From: Suillus spraguei | Lineage: Eukaryota > Basidiomycota > Agaricomycetes > Boletales > Suillaceae | NCBI GenBank assembly: GCA_016800925.1 | Contig: JABCPU010000442.1 | Coordinates: 1 to 53,634 of the forward strand | Reading direction: 5' to 3' | Length of the DNA: 53,634 nucleotides | Part shown: positions 34,521-44,200 of the stretch, in pieces | Numbering within the stretch: the stretch's first letter is position 1 | How the letters are laid out: the number at the start of each line of letters is the position of its first letter | Translations under genes and position numbers: made by a program | Notes under the pieces: generated by a model | Seen by the model: only the letters and a program-made list of their open reading frames with translations | Databases searched by the model: none | Told to the model about the DNA's origin: nothing

Positions 34521-34946
34521 AGGGCTGATAGATGATCTCCTCGCTCATATTAAAATTGTTCGGTTCACCATGACTGCAGCATCTCCCTGACCTCCCCGCC
34601 CAGCAGTAGTGGGATCGCAGCAAAGGAAACTCGAGCACATTGACCAGCCCAATGTTTGTATATGTAGAAATGCTCATAATGCATAAATAAATTAAATCAA
34701 AACAAATCACTAGAAAATCATTCTTGGGCGCAAAAAAATATACATTAACAGCAATGGATGGACCAGGTTCGTTTCTATGAATGAATAACTGTGCATATCT
34801 TGAAAAGATTGAAACCTGATTTGTTATAATTTTTTTATTGCATTATGCAATATGAGCATTTCTAGTAACTGTATATAGATCAGTGACAGGAACATTATAG
34901 CTTACCCCCTATTTCAATCTTGCATTCTACCACTGCCACAATACCA

Positions 34947-36214
34947 ATGGCTACCAACTCTAAAGTCATTGCTGACAGTGGTTCCACTGCTACAACTACA
35001 CCTCCCTCGTATGACACAATATCTGCAAGTCCCATTCAATGCGATCAATCGTCCATATTTTCATTTCGTCGCATGAAGCAGAAACGTGCAGCTGTTCTAT
35101 CCCGCATCCGTGATATGGTCTTAGCCCCTAATTTCACCCCCTCTTCTGTGATTCCAAATGTCAACGCCTGCGCTGCTGCTCTCTCAATTGCCGAATTCTC
35201 AAAAATCCTGACTCAACTCAATATTGAGGGCCACACAGCACTGTATTGGGCAATTGTGAATAATCGGCCACAAGCTCTTTGGGCACTGTGGAACAAGTTG
35301 ATTGGCAAATATTATCCCTCTGATTGCCTTTTGGACTTGCGCATTGCATGCATGATCATCAGTGACAATGCAATATTTAGGCAGCTAAGCCTTGAAAGTT
35401 GTAAGTAGTACACAGTAACCACCGGAGAAACTACTGATTTTGACGTTAGCCGGCGAAGGCGGACATATAAGGGGCTTTTTAGGTTGCCCGCCAGACAAGA
35501 TTGAGGTACATGTATGCGATACACCCACCAACCAGTTCAATGTTGCTTTGCAAATCAGGATGTTCCAAAAAAGTCTGCGCGCTATTGTTGGAAAATACTT
35601 GACTCATGACTTTGTTGCAGGGGGTGTGTAGTCCACGTCTCTCGCTTTCTTCCTTCATTAATGTGATCATGACACCCCTTGCAGGACGCCTATGGTGGTT
35701 TCGTTTCAATATGCGAGAGGATGGAAGGTGTTATACCGACATTGGTCTTCACCAGCATAGCCATCCAGCGCGTCTTAACGCCATACTTTTGATCGAGGCG
35801 CACAACCAGAAACAGGCTGGCTGTGTAACGCCACCTGAAGCGCTGAAAATTCCATTATCATTGACAGGCACAAAGCTTCTGGTCCCTTGGCGGTAGGTTA
35901 AATTATCCATGAATTGTGGTGTACTGATCATTTATGACACACAATGGAACCATCTTTTGTACCACTCCTGTTGGCTACTGAAGATCCACAAACGGCAGTG
36001 ACTGCCGTCCTTTTCTTCCTTCCGACAAGACTTGGGAGATATCGAATCAACTAGGCGGTGATTGGGTAATGCACGAGTAAGTCTGTTTACTAATTGAGGA
36101 GGCATCTCTCACACTTCTTAATAACTCGAACTAACATTGTGCTATTGTAGTAAAACCGAATATGTAGACCACGAGGGCACCTTACATGCGAAGCTGGAGA
36201 TAACATTGTTATGA
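34947..36214 (+). CDS. Ankyrin-like protein of unknown function, intact copy
   Basis: Five exons, 34947-35400, 35483-35623, 35685-35892, 35984-36076 and 36151-36214, sum to 960 nt with every phase matching (319 residues). The N-terminus is Ser/Thr/Pro-rich (TATTTPPSYDTISASPIQCD). It is followed by RAAVLSRIRDMVLAPNFTPS and one ankyrin-type repeat (NIEGHTALYWAIVNNRPQAL). The second half looks like a beta-rich domain: DKIEVHVCDTPTNQFNVALQ, RLWWFRFNMREDG, SHPARLNAILLIEAHNQKQ. The C-terminus is GGDWVMHE plus TEYVDHEGTLHAKLEITLL. I believe similar proteins occur in other Agaricomycetes, but no function is known to me. Related copies lie at 27708-28987 (one stop) and 41540-42005 (decayed). Confidence 0.75.
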
Positions 36215-38371
36215 ATCCAAGTGATAATTGGTTATGTAAATCAAAAGAGCGAAAAAAGTAAATGCACTGAGGCTGGTGAGATGGATTGAGCATGAATGTG
36301 ATTTATGGATGACGAGTGGTAAGGTAGAGAGAGCACTACCAGTAGTATACTACTAGGCAGGCGGCGAATATGGAATGCAAAGAGTCAGCCAAAGTTGAAA
36401 AAAAAACATCACAGTGTAGTAGCGAGGGACGGGAGTGGTATGTGGTATAGTAAACAGTGCTGGTGTGTCACTTGGAGTTTCCCCTCGTGCACCACGTGCC
36501 TTATTCACAGCCTTCAGAAGTTGTGTGCCCGAGCTCAGCCTCTGGATAAGCTTCGAGGAAGTGCGCCTCGCTAACGAAGCTGAGTGGTACCACATTGATA
36601 AGACTCACTTGGAGGCAGAGGCAGGGGCTCGCTGTGAGTTCAGCCAGTGAGACTTCTCCTTCATACACGTGAACCTACTGAGTACAAATTTTCTTGCTTG
36701 GGATGCAGTCAGACCATGACAACGGACCGTTTACAGACGATGCTTCTTGATGAGGCTGTGAGGATCGCGTTTGTGCGATAATACTACAAGTTGTCGAAGT
36801 ACTGCATTGAAAACAGACTTCTTCGACCTCCTGATCACGTAGTGCACAAGTGTCAGGTGAACTTTAACGATAGCATCCTAGTTTGCAGTTGTAATCCTCC
36901 GTAGCAATGAGCCAACAGTTGTTGCCGTATGCGGAGTGGTTTAATACAATGAGTAGACACGACTTTAGGGAGTTCGTCCTTGACTTCTTGCACCTCTCTT
37001 GTACGAGCCAGTGAGCTATATTGATGTAGTCTTTGGTTCCTGCGGTCCGCCATTTAGATAACAAAGAGATGTTAGAAGTCACTGCGTGACTTCCTGACGA
37101 TGCATCAGAGCCAGATGTCATGCTGTGTTTATGAGGGACGTCATCAACTTTCGAACCAAGTCAGATACAGATAAGTAGACACAGCGAAGTACTAAAGAGA
37201 CGAACCTCAAATAAGCTGTGTAGCTCCTACTGTTTGAACAGCATTATGAACGCTACGCAACTTCTCTTTTGGAGCTTTCTTCTCCAGGGCGCACAGGTTT
37301 TAAACCACGTTGGGAAATTGATGTGGCGAACGCAGCACGAGATGAAATCGTGGATATAGTCTTGGATAAGAGAGAGACAGCCTATCAGTCGACGAGTGGG
37401 TCAAACCATGATTTTGTCCAGCACATGCTCTTGTGAGACTCGACCACATCAAAACAGCCAAACTCGAAGCACAGGAGCAAGGCGTGTTACCAATAGTGGC
37501 GATGCAGAAAAAACATTCCTTTTTGACGGAGGCAACGAACGTCCTGGTACCGTGCAAGGTGATGCAGCCGGCCGGCATGTCCCGCTGAGTTGAGCGGTTG
37601 CACTATTTGCTTCCTCCATCCGTCGAGTTCGTTGTTTATCGCACTCCTCACTCGCACAGACAATCTGCCGACCACTCTTTTTAATTTCAGTTAGCACTCA
37701 GTACTTCATTAATCAAGCATTTTCATAGTGTGCCGCGTCAATTATATCTTACCGTTCCAAACCTAGTTGAAAAGTCCGAATTCGCAAGGTATCCCGCCCT
37801 CCCAAGCGGCTCCACCTGTTTACGTCCGACCCTGAGCCTAACCCTCACTCCGGTCCACCTAGTAGCCTGTTCCACCTCATCATCAATCCCCAGAGCTTTC
37901 TCCAATCTGTGGAAAATCTATTCCATCCCTCGGATCTCTTTCAGGACCACTGGCAGTCCTGCGAACGCTATTGTTTCTGCTGGTTTATTTTAATGTTTTG
38001 GGCTCATTTACAACCTCGTGCCTTTTTCTCTTACATCTGCCTGAAGGTACTCATGGATGCGCTCATCATTTTGATGTGTCAGTCTGTCAAGAAAGTGACA
38101 GGTACCCAGCTCCATGTCCATTCCACCTTTCATTCGAAGGAGGACGGAATCCCTATCTGGTACGTGTATCGTTTCCATGTGACATCCTCAAGTTAATGTG
38201 CACTGCCTTTGCGTCTTGCCTTTGCCTCTTATCAGAAACAGTCAACGCTTTATCCACACTTGTGGTATTCGACCAGAAGTGTATGCCTTTGTTAGCGCAT
38301 TTAGTCTATTCTGTGCTACATCTGAGCAGCAAAATTCGGGACACTAACAAGAATGAGCCAAGCTGATACAG
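36215..38371. other. Unassigned region with several coding-looking fragments
   Basis: No complete gene. Fragments that read like protein: plus strand 36500-36650 (CVPELSLWISFEEVRLANEA, then EWYHIDKTHLEAEAGARCEF); minus strand 36950-37121 from an ATG at 37121 (LLSKWRTAGTKDYINIAHWL); plus strand 37320-37590 (ANAARDEIVDIVLDKRE, then in another frame LDHIKTAKLEAQEQGVLPIV); and plus strand 37870-37960 (FHLIINPQSFLQSVENLF). The last resembles the C-terminal domain of SMC5/6 subunit Nse4, at low confidence. The fragments do not join in phase, so they may be decayed genes or mobile-element debris. Confidence 0.3.
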
Positions 38372-39027
38372 CTAGCAATGCCTCACTTCACATGATCTGT
38401 GAGTTGTTCGTCGTATGAACTGATATTGATATTTTGCAAGCGAGGCATTGTAATTTGCGAGACACAAGATCCGATCCCTCAAAGCAACTGTCATGTTCGT
38501 CTTGAAAGCTAGATAGAAGAAAGCGACCGGGAATGCACTGACCCAAGTATTGAATACCGATCACATCATAGTTGCGGTTTCCTCGATCGAGAATCTATCC
38601 AGGTCATTCCTGACGCACTGTAGAGTACTGAGGTTGGGTGGAGTGTTGGTCAAGAACTCTTCTGGCGATATAATGAAGTGCTCACTCTTTATCCCTGCCT
38701 GGTGGTATTTACAGTACTTCTCCAGGATACAGAGCTCATGGAAGGTGCATTTCGTCTGCTCACTGTGATAACTTCTAGGTTTGTTCTAGGCAGGCCCTTC
38801 TTCACACCATTTCGCTATCTGCTGAATCGTCCTCCACTTCAGGGATTACAACGATGCATGATACCCCACCCTTTGAGATTTCTCGCATGCTTTCCTGACT
38901 TTGTTCCACAATGGAGACTTTACAAACACAATGCATCACCGATAATTCTCTCTGCGTCGGGCCATTGCGTGAAAGCACATTCACCCACATGGCCGATATC
39001 AGCATGATTCGGATCTGCACCCGACAT
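38372..39027 (-). CDS. Protein of unknown function, multi-exon
   Basis: I do not recognise it. The ATG at 39027 opens MSGADPNHADIGHVGECAFT and QWPDAERIIGDAL. A second exon reads GVSCIVVIPEVEDDSADSEM. A 52-nt intron (gtgtga ... gagcag) leads in phase to CTFHELCILEKYCKYHQAGI, SEHFIISPEEFLTNTPP and DLDRFSIEETATM. A further phase-matched intron leads to AFPVAFFYLAFKTNMTVALR and DRILCLANYNASLAKYQYQ, with the stop at 38372-38374. The join between exons 1 and 2 does not resolve in phase, so either exon 1 belongs elsewhere or there is an indel. Residue composition and two clean junctions support coding. No transmembrane segment or known motif is obvious, apart from a hydrophobic AFPVAFFYLAF patch. 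Confidence 0.45.
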
Positions 39028-39796
39028 GAAACTAAAGTTTAGTGTAGAAACCTTGTGAAACTCGGACACTACTTTCTCGATATTAAACCATTCTGATGCT
39101 CTACGTTGGAAGCAATATCGCAGGGACTTGCCTATGCTGTTCGTCTCCTGATGTACAATTTATTGATGCCGACGACGAAGAGTTAGAGGAGTTTACGAGC
39201 AAGCTGCGACACGTGTCGTAGTAAAGTTCAGACTTCAGCGCCAACTTGAAGTTGATGAATCCGCCTGAAGATTAATACAAACCCTAACCTTAGCGACTAC
39301 ACAGCCTGTAGAAACTTGAGGTGTCGACGTCTGTAATTAAGCCTTAGCTGATGCTAAATAGCAGCGAGCAATTAAAAAAATATCTCAATGTTCCAACTGA
39401 AAATGTACGGTGGTCATTTCACCAGGGACTATTGAGGGGTTATTGTAAAATTGTTTGAAGGACGTCGTCCACCCACAAATTCACCTAGTTCGAGTTGATT
39501 TTAATTGAGACTCAAGTATCAGTCGCCACATGTGAAATGCTGAGTTCTGTTTGTCCAAACAAGCCTGAGTGAAAATCTCTCTCAAGACCGCGATGCTCTT
39601 GTCGAAGTGTCTCCACAATACAACCAACAATAAACGCGCGGTCAACATACAGGTCCGTGCGCTGTGTGGCAGGCACACTGGTCGGACTTTGAAGGTGTAG
39701 GGCCATTCGACAAAACTATCGCGTCGAGACGCACCACCCAACATATCTTCCTTTCGCCTCCCCACTTGAAATATCTCAGATTCAACACTCTTAGTG
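39028..39796. other. Intergenic; shared upstream of two divergent genes
   Basis: Separates the unknown minus-strand gene from the PARP-type zinc-finger gene. Only short frames; a minus-strand frame at 39481-39819 overlaps the ATG of the next gene and has no motif. Both promoters should lie here. Confidence 0.4.
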
Positions 39797-40999
39797 ATGT
39801 CTGACAACGAGGGAACCACTAAAAAAAGCGGTTATCGCCTGGAATACGCGACTTCTGCCAGGTCTAAATGTAAAGGTGTGGCATAGCATATTACTCATTG
39901 ACTTTGTGTGTTGTTCATACGCTTTCATCAACAGGTCCCAAACCCTGTGCTGGTGCGTACAGTCAATTGTAATGATATATTCCGTCGTTTAACATTTACT
40001 ACAGGCAGTCCAATCACCAAAGGGGAGCTTCGTGTTGGCTCTGTCGTCGATTTCAGGGGGAACACCAGCTAGTAAGTGATATATCATACTCAAAGATTGC
40101 CTTCTAACACTCGTTCGGCAGTGCATGGCGTCATTGGGGTTGCACGACTGCGAAGATCATATCCAACATGAAATCTCAATTTGAATCTGCTGATGAGCTC
40201 GACGGTTTTGACGACCTCAAAGACGAAGACAAAGAACGCCTCCGCAAGGCATGGGAGGAAGGCAAGGTTGCTGACGAGGATATCCCAGAAACAGCACGCA
40301 AAGCTCCTGGAGAAGAGGCTGAAGATGAGAAGAGAAGCCCAAGAAGAGGGCACCAGCAAAAGCCAAGAAAGATGCAAGCGGAGAGGATGGTGAGAAGCCA
40401 AAGAGAAAACGTGCACCTGCAAAGGCCAAGAAGGCGGAGGACGAAGGAGATGAAGATGCTGAAGACAAGCCAAAGAAGGCTTCTGCGAGGAAGCCTCGGG
40501 CAAAGGTACGATGTTGTCAGAACTCTCAACGTCTTAATTTTCACTTCATCTTTTACAGAAAGCTGCAGCTTCGTCAGATGCTGAGGATAAGGGAGAGTCT
40601 GAGGAGAAACCAAAGAAGCGTGCGCCTGCGAGAAAGCCTGCTGCCGAGAAGAAAGTGAGCGAGAAGAAGGCACCAGCAAGGAAGAGGGCTACTAAGAAGA
40701 AAGTATGTATAAAACTAGTTTCTGCCCAGCGTGAACTCATGATTTCTAGGACGAAGAGGAAGAATCCGGTGAAGACTTTGCAGAGGCGATTGCCGAGGTT
40801 CAGGAGGAGGAGGAGGATGCAGAAGAGTTTAACAAGAAGCGCAAGGTCGGCAAGCTTCTGTTCTCGTCAAAGGATTGACTAAATCCCTTTGTAGCGACCC
40901 GCTGCTTCGAAGCCAGCATCCACTGCCAAGAAAGCAAAGATAACTTCCAAGGCAAAGAAGTCGAAGGAAATTCTTGAAGAGGAAGAAGACAATGAGTAG
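39797..40999 (+). CDS. PARP-type zinc-finger protein with lysine-rich tail (one apparent frameshift)
   Basis: Likely nuclear DNA-binding protein; PARP-type fingers recognise DNA breaks in characterised proteins. Exons are 39797-39875, 39935-39952 (18 nt), 40005-40071, 40122-40505, 40559-40702, 40750-40845 and 40895-40999. The finger reads GYRLEYATSARSKCKG, PKPCAGSPITKGELRVGS, YAWRHWGCTTAKIISNM, with Cys, Cys, His and Cys ligands in place. It is followed by SADELDGFDDLKDEDKERLR. The tail repeats EKPKKRAPAK-like units, then acidic stretches and TAKKAKITSKAKKSKEI. There is no catalytic ADP-ribosyltransferase domain. In exon 4, near 40330, the frame shifts by one base between EEAEDE and the repeats; the downstream frame is clearly the coding one. 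That is probably a one-base deletion or a sequence error. All other junctions are in phase. Confidence 0.8.
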
Positions 41000-41410
41000 A
41001 TCCTTTATCCTTATGACGCCCTCTTTTATCCATTCCCTCGAGTGTTCACCAGGTATCCACGATTTCACGCATTCATAACATTGCCAGTTGTTGATGTAAC
41101 TTGTTTGAATTCTCTTGTATGCTGTTGAGTAATTTAAGCCTCACATTGACCGTTCAATTATGAGTGTTATGTCGCGATGGGTGCATCGTTGAGCTTAGGT
41201 CCGGACTTCAACTGTTCAAACGTGCGCCATCACATCTGCTAAACACAAATATCACTCTCAACCGCACCATCCAGCGCCATTCTACTCTAATCATGTGGTC
41301 ACGTACACCCTCCTGCAGCTCTCCGAGTTCCTCCAGCCGTCCAGCGAGGTAACTGACCATCTAGCACCCTTTCCCTACGCAGTCCATCTTGGTGCCTGCA
41401 GGTCAATAAG
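41000..41410. other. Downstream region of the PARP-finger gene
   Basis: About 400 nt without supportable features, up to the start of a dispersed repeat near 41410. Confidence 0.4.
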
Positions 41411-42005
41411 AACGAGCGATAGGCGTGCTCCACCTTGTTCGAGAGATTCTGTTACTCACAACAGAAGGAACTCGGAAACAAATTGTTCGTACTAGTACTT
41501 AACTGCTGAATTTCATGGACTAACTGTTACCATTGGATTCATGACAATGTTATCTTCAGCTTCGCATGTAGGGTTCCCGAGTGGTCTACGTATTGTCAAG
41601 TTATTGCATAAGGCCTCCTCGATTGGCAAATAGACTTGTGCCTTACCCATGAATCGCCCAGTTCGTTCGATTCTTGTTGAGAGGAAACGGCAAATTCCGG
41701 CAGTCAGATCTTCAACAGGAGCGCAAGGAATAAAATTCCATTGTAGATCATAAGACAATCAGACACCACAATTCGTAGAGTCAGAACAAATTCAACCTAC
41801 TCCCAAGGGACCAGCAACTTTGTCCGCCAATGATAATGGGATTTTCAGCGCTTCAGGTGAAGTTACACGGCTAGCTTGTCTCCGGCTATGCGCCTCGATC
41901 AAAGTACACGCGCTGGATGTTCTAGCAGCTGACAAAGACCGATCTTGGCATACCATATTACATTACGGACACTCTCAAAGAAGCTGAACAAGCTCCTCCA
42001 GAAGC
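41410..42005 (-). pseudogene. Third, decayed fragment of the ankyrin-like family with its 3' flank
   Basis: The minus strand carries the C-terminal part of the family: SPEALKIPLSLADKVAG near 41830 preceded by LIEAHSRRQASRVT near 41880. Its last-exon word (accctacatgcgaagctgaagataacattg on the minus strand) lies near 41550. Exons 1 and 2 are absent. Its flank at 41420-41560 matches 27590-27720. Orientation matches the left copy, not the intact one. Confidence 0.6.
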
Positions 42006-42542
42006 ACCTACGCGATGTAACGAAACCTCAGTCAAAAACGGAATAGTACAAAACGTGCGAGTCCGCATTGTTCATGGAAGTTCAGATTTTTCAGACTGGA
42101 GAGATAGATTGCCTGCCTCGCATCACCTTCTCATTCAATGCAGCGTGTTTAAGCTGGACTATCAATTGCAAGCACAACCCATTTAACGGATGTCAAGGGT
42201 TCACACTGGAAAAAGCTGAGCTTGACCTGCTCACAGATTCCTCACACACGGACAACAACATTTGGACGTTATTCGCAGGAGAGGAAGAAAAAAATACAAC
42301 GCCGAATGTAGTGTAATTCGCAGTAGAAAACGCCCGAAGGCGGACAGAGCGAGTTGGAGTGTAACCAAACATCACAATATTATCAGTACTTGACGGCATT
42401 AGAGAATGATCGTGTACTGGTTTGAGGCAGCTAACATCCGGATGAAGCCTAATCACGGGAGTTAAAAAAATGTGCCACTGTGTCAACACAAGAAAGCCTT
42501 CAAACAAACCTTTCCTTTCTCTTGTCGGGGAGCTGAGTCTGC

Positions 42543-43300
42543 TTACTTTGACACTAGACCATCTCTACCATTCACGGTCTGCCTGAATATATTCATGAGA
42601 ACATCGTAGAAGTCCTGGTCCTTCCCTTCGTCGTCAAGGGCCTGCAGTGAATCCCCGGCATCGCCACTGGCGACCATGATAGTGAAGGCTCTTGAAGTGT
42701 GCACTTGCGATCGTCAGCAATGAGCCGGCATGCTATATAAGGGATAAGAACAAAGCGAGTAAATTGCTCGAAGGAAAGTGGAGCAAACACGTCAGTAAGA
42801 ATTCTGTTTGTCAGCTGGATAAATAAAATGGTGATGGTGGCATAAAAAAACGGCATAACCTCTCGCACCATAGCCAACCAAGATTAGTACCATGTTATAG
42901 AAAGTGCAGGTCGCGCCTTCCTGGAAATCAGGTCAGGGATATCAAACGTACGAAAACGTGCGAAAAACAGAAGCCTCTTTTGAACGTCGACATCGTATTC
43001 CTCAATATCTTGAAGAAATGTCTGGTAGATAAGGCAGTGCTCCTTTGTGAAAAATGAGTTTTGGAGTTTGGATTTGAGTTGCACAACAGAGCGATGAACG
43101 TCAATGAAATTGAAGTCCGATAGCCGCCTGTTCTCACGTGCCTGCCTGTTGGATATGGGGTTCATGGTTCAGCGCTTTTTTGATGTCAACGCATAGTTCC
43201 AATTCAAGCTTGAGAGTGTCGATCTTGCCACCAGCTCTCCGTTTGTGGCATTGTAACTTCTCGAACTTGGAACAAATCGCTGCTGGCCAGGGTAAACACA
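42543..43300 (-). pseudogene. Membrane-protein gene with at least two apparent single-base frameshifts
   Basis: Family not recognised. Minus-strand order: CSKFEKLQCHKRRAGGKIDT and ELCVDIKKALNHEPHIQQ; then, after a one-base shift near 43150, ENRRLSDFNFIDVHRSVVQL, CLIYQTFLQDIEEYDVDVQK, RLLFFARFRTFDIPDLIS. An intron leads to a hydrophobic stretch (VMPFFYATITILFIQLTNRI) and APLSFEQFTRFVLIPYIACR. A second one-base shift near 42690 comes before FTIMVASGDAGDSLQALDDE and ends RQTVNGRDGLVSK with the stop at 42543-42545. Apart from the shifts everything reads as one protein, so this is either a recent pseudogene or a real gene with sequence errors. The start could not be fixed. Confidence 0.5.
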
Positions 43301-43426
43301 TCGTGTCATCACACCCATCGTTGGTACAGACGGTTGGAGTGAGAACCTAACATCTGGTGAGATACATAAAATTATCAAGACTAAGTATTCACGAGTCCAC
43401 CACCCGTTGTGCCTTCGGCACAGGAA

Positions 43427-43543
43427 GCAAAAGGAGTGCGAAGCACTCCTTTTGCTCCCTGGCCAAGGCTTCATCCTAATAATTCTGTTTGCCCAAGGCA
43501 CAGGAAGGCAAAAAGAGTGCGAAGCACTCTTTTTGCCTTCCTG
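43427..43543. repeat. Two tandem perfect hairpins with GAA loops
   Basis: Hairpin 1: gcaaaaggagtgc (43427-43439), loop gaa, gcactccttttgc (43443-43455), 13 bp perfect. Hairpin 2: caggaaggcaaaaagagtgc (43501-43520), loop gaa, and its exact complement (43524-43543), 20 bp perfect. Flanking ccaaggc/gccttgg extends the second stem. The two differ by compensated changes (aaagga/tccttt versus aaaaga/tctttt), keeping the stem. Confidence 0.9.
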
Positions 43544-43814
43544 GCCTTGGCTTCATCCCAATAATTATCTTCAATAATGATAATAGGTTTTGAAATAAAT
43601 TATAACTTTGACCAATATTTTGACAGAAGTAAAAGTACCACATCACCATCTTTGTGAGTTTATATTGCCCATCTCATCCTCATGTCATTGCATTTGATTT
43701 TGATTTTTTAAAATTATTTACTGCAAACTATGAACTTGAATAAATCTTTTGTGTCAAGTATTAATAGGGGGCAACAGTATTAAGTTGTCACACAACAAAA
43801 TCATGCAAGTGTCC

Positions 43815-44200
43815 TGTCTCCCGTCTCCCATCTCCCATCTCTTGTCTCCTGTCTCCTGTCTCCCATCTCCCATCTCCCATCTCCCATCTCCCATCTCCCA
43901 TCTCCCATCTCCCATCTCCCATCTCCCATCTCCCATCTCCCATCTCCCATCTCCCATCTCCCATCTCCCATCTCCCATCTCCCATCTCCCTCTCCCATCT
44001 CCCATCTCCCATCTCCCATCTCCCATCTCCCATCTCCCATCTCCCATCTCCCATCTCCCATCTCCCATCTCCCATCTCCCATCTCCCATCTCCCATCTCC
44101 CATCTCCCATCTCCCATCTCCCATCTCCCATCTCCTGCCTCCTGCCTTCTGTCTCCCATCTCCCATCTCCTGCCTCCTGCCTTCTGTCTCCCATGCCTTC
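43815..44200. repeat. Heptanucleotide array (CTCCCAT)n, G-quadruplex-prone on the minus strand
   Basis: Roughly 35-40 near-perfect 7-bp units between about 43857 and 44131, with one shortened unit near 43988 and variant units (tgcctcctgccttctgtctc) at both ends. The minus strand reads gggagat repeated, so a GGG tract recurs every seven bases with four-base loops. The long frames across it (PISHLPS or MGDGRWE repeats) are artefacts of the period. Confidence 0.95.

Noticed and set aside
37730..38000. Nse4-like gene
   Set aside because: Only one short stretch (NPQSFLQSVENLF) resembles the family and flanking exons do not fit; kept only as a fragment note.
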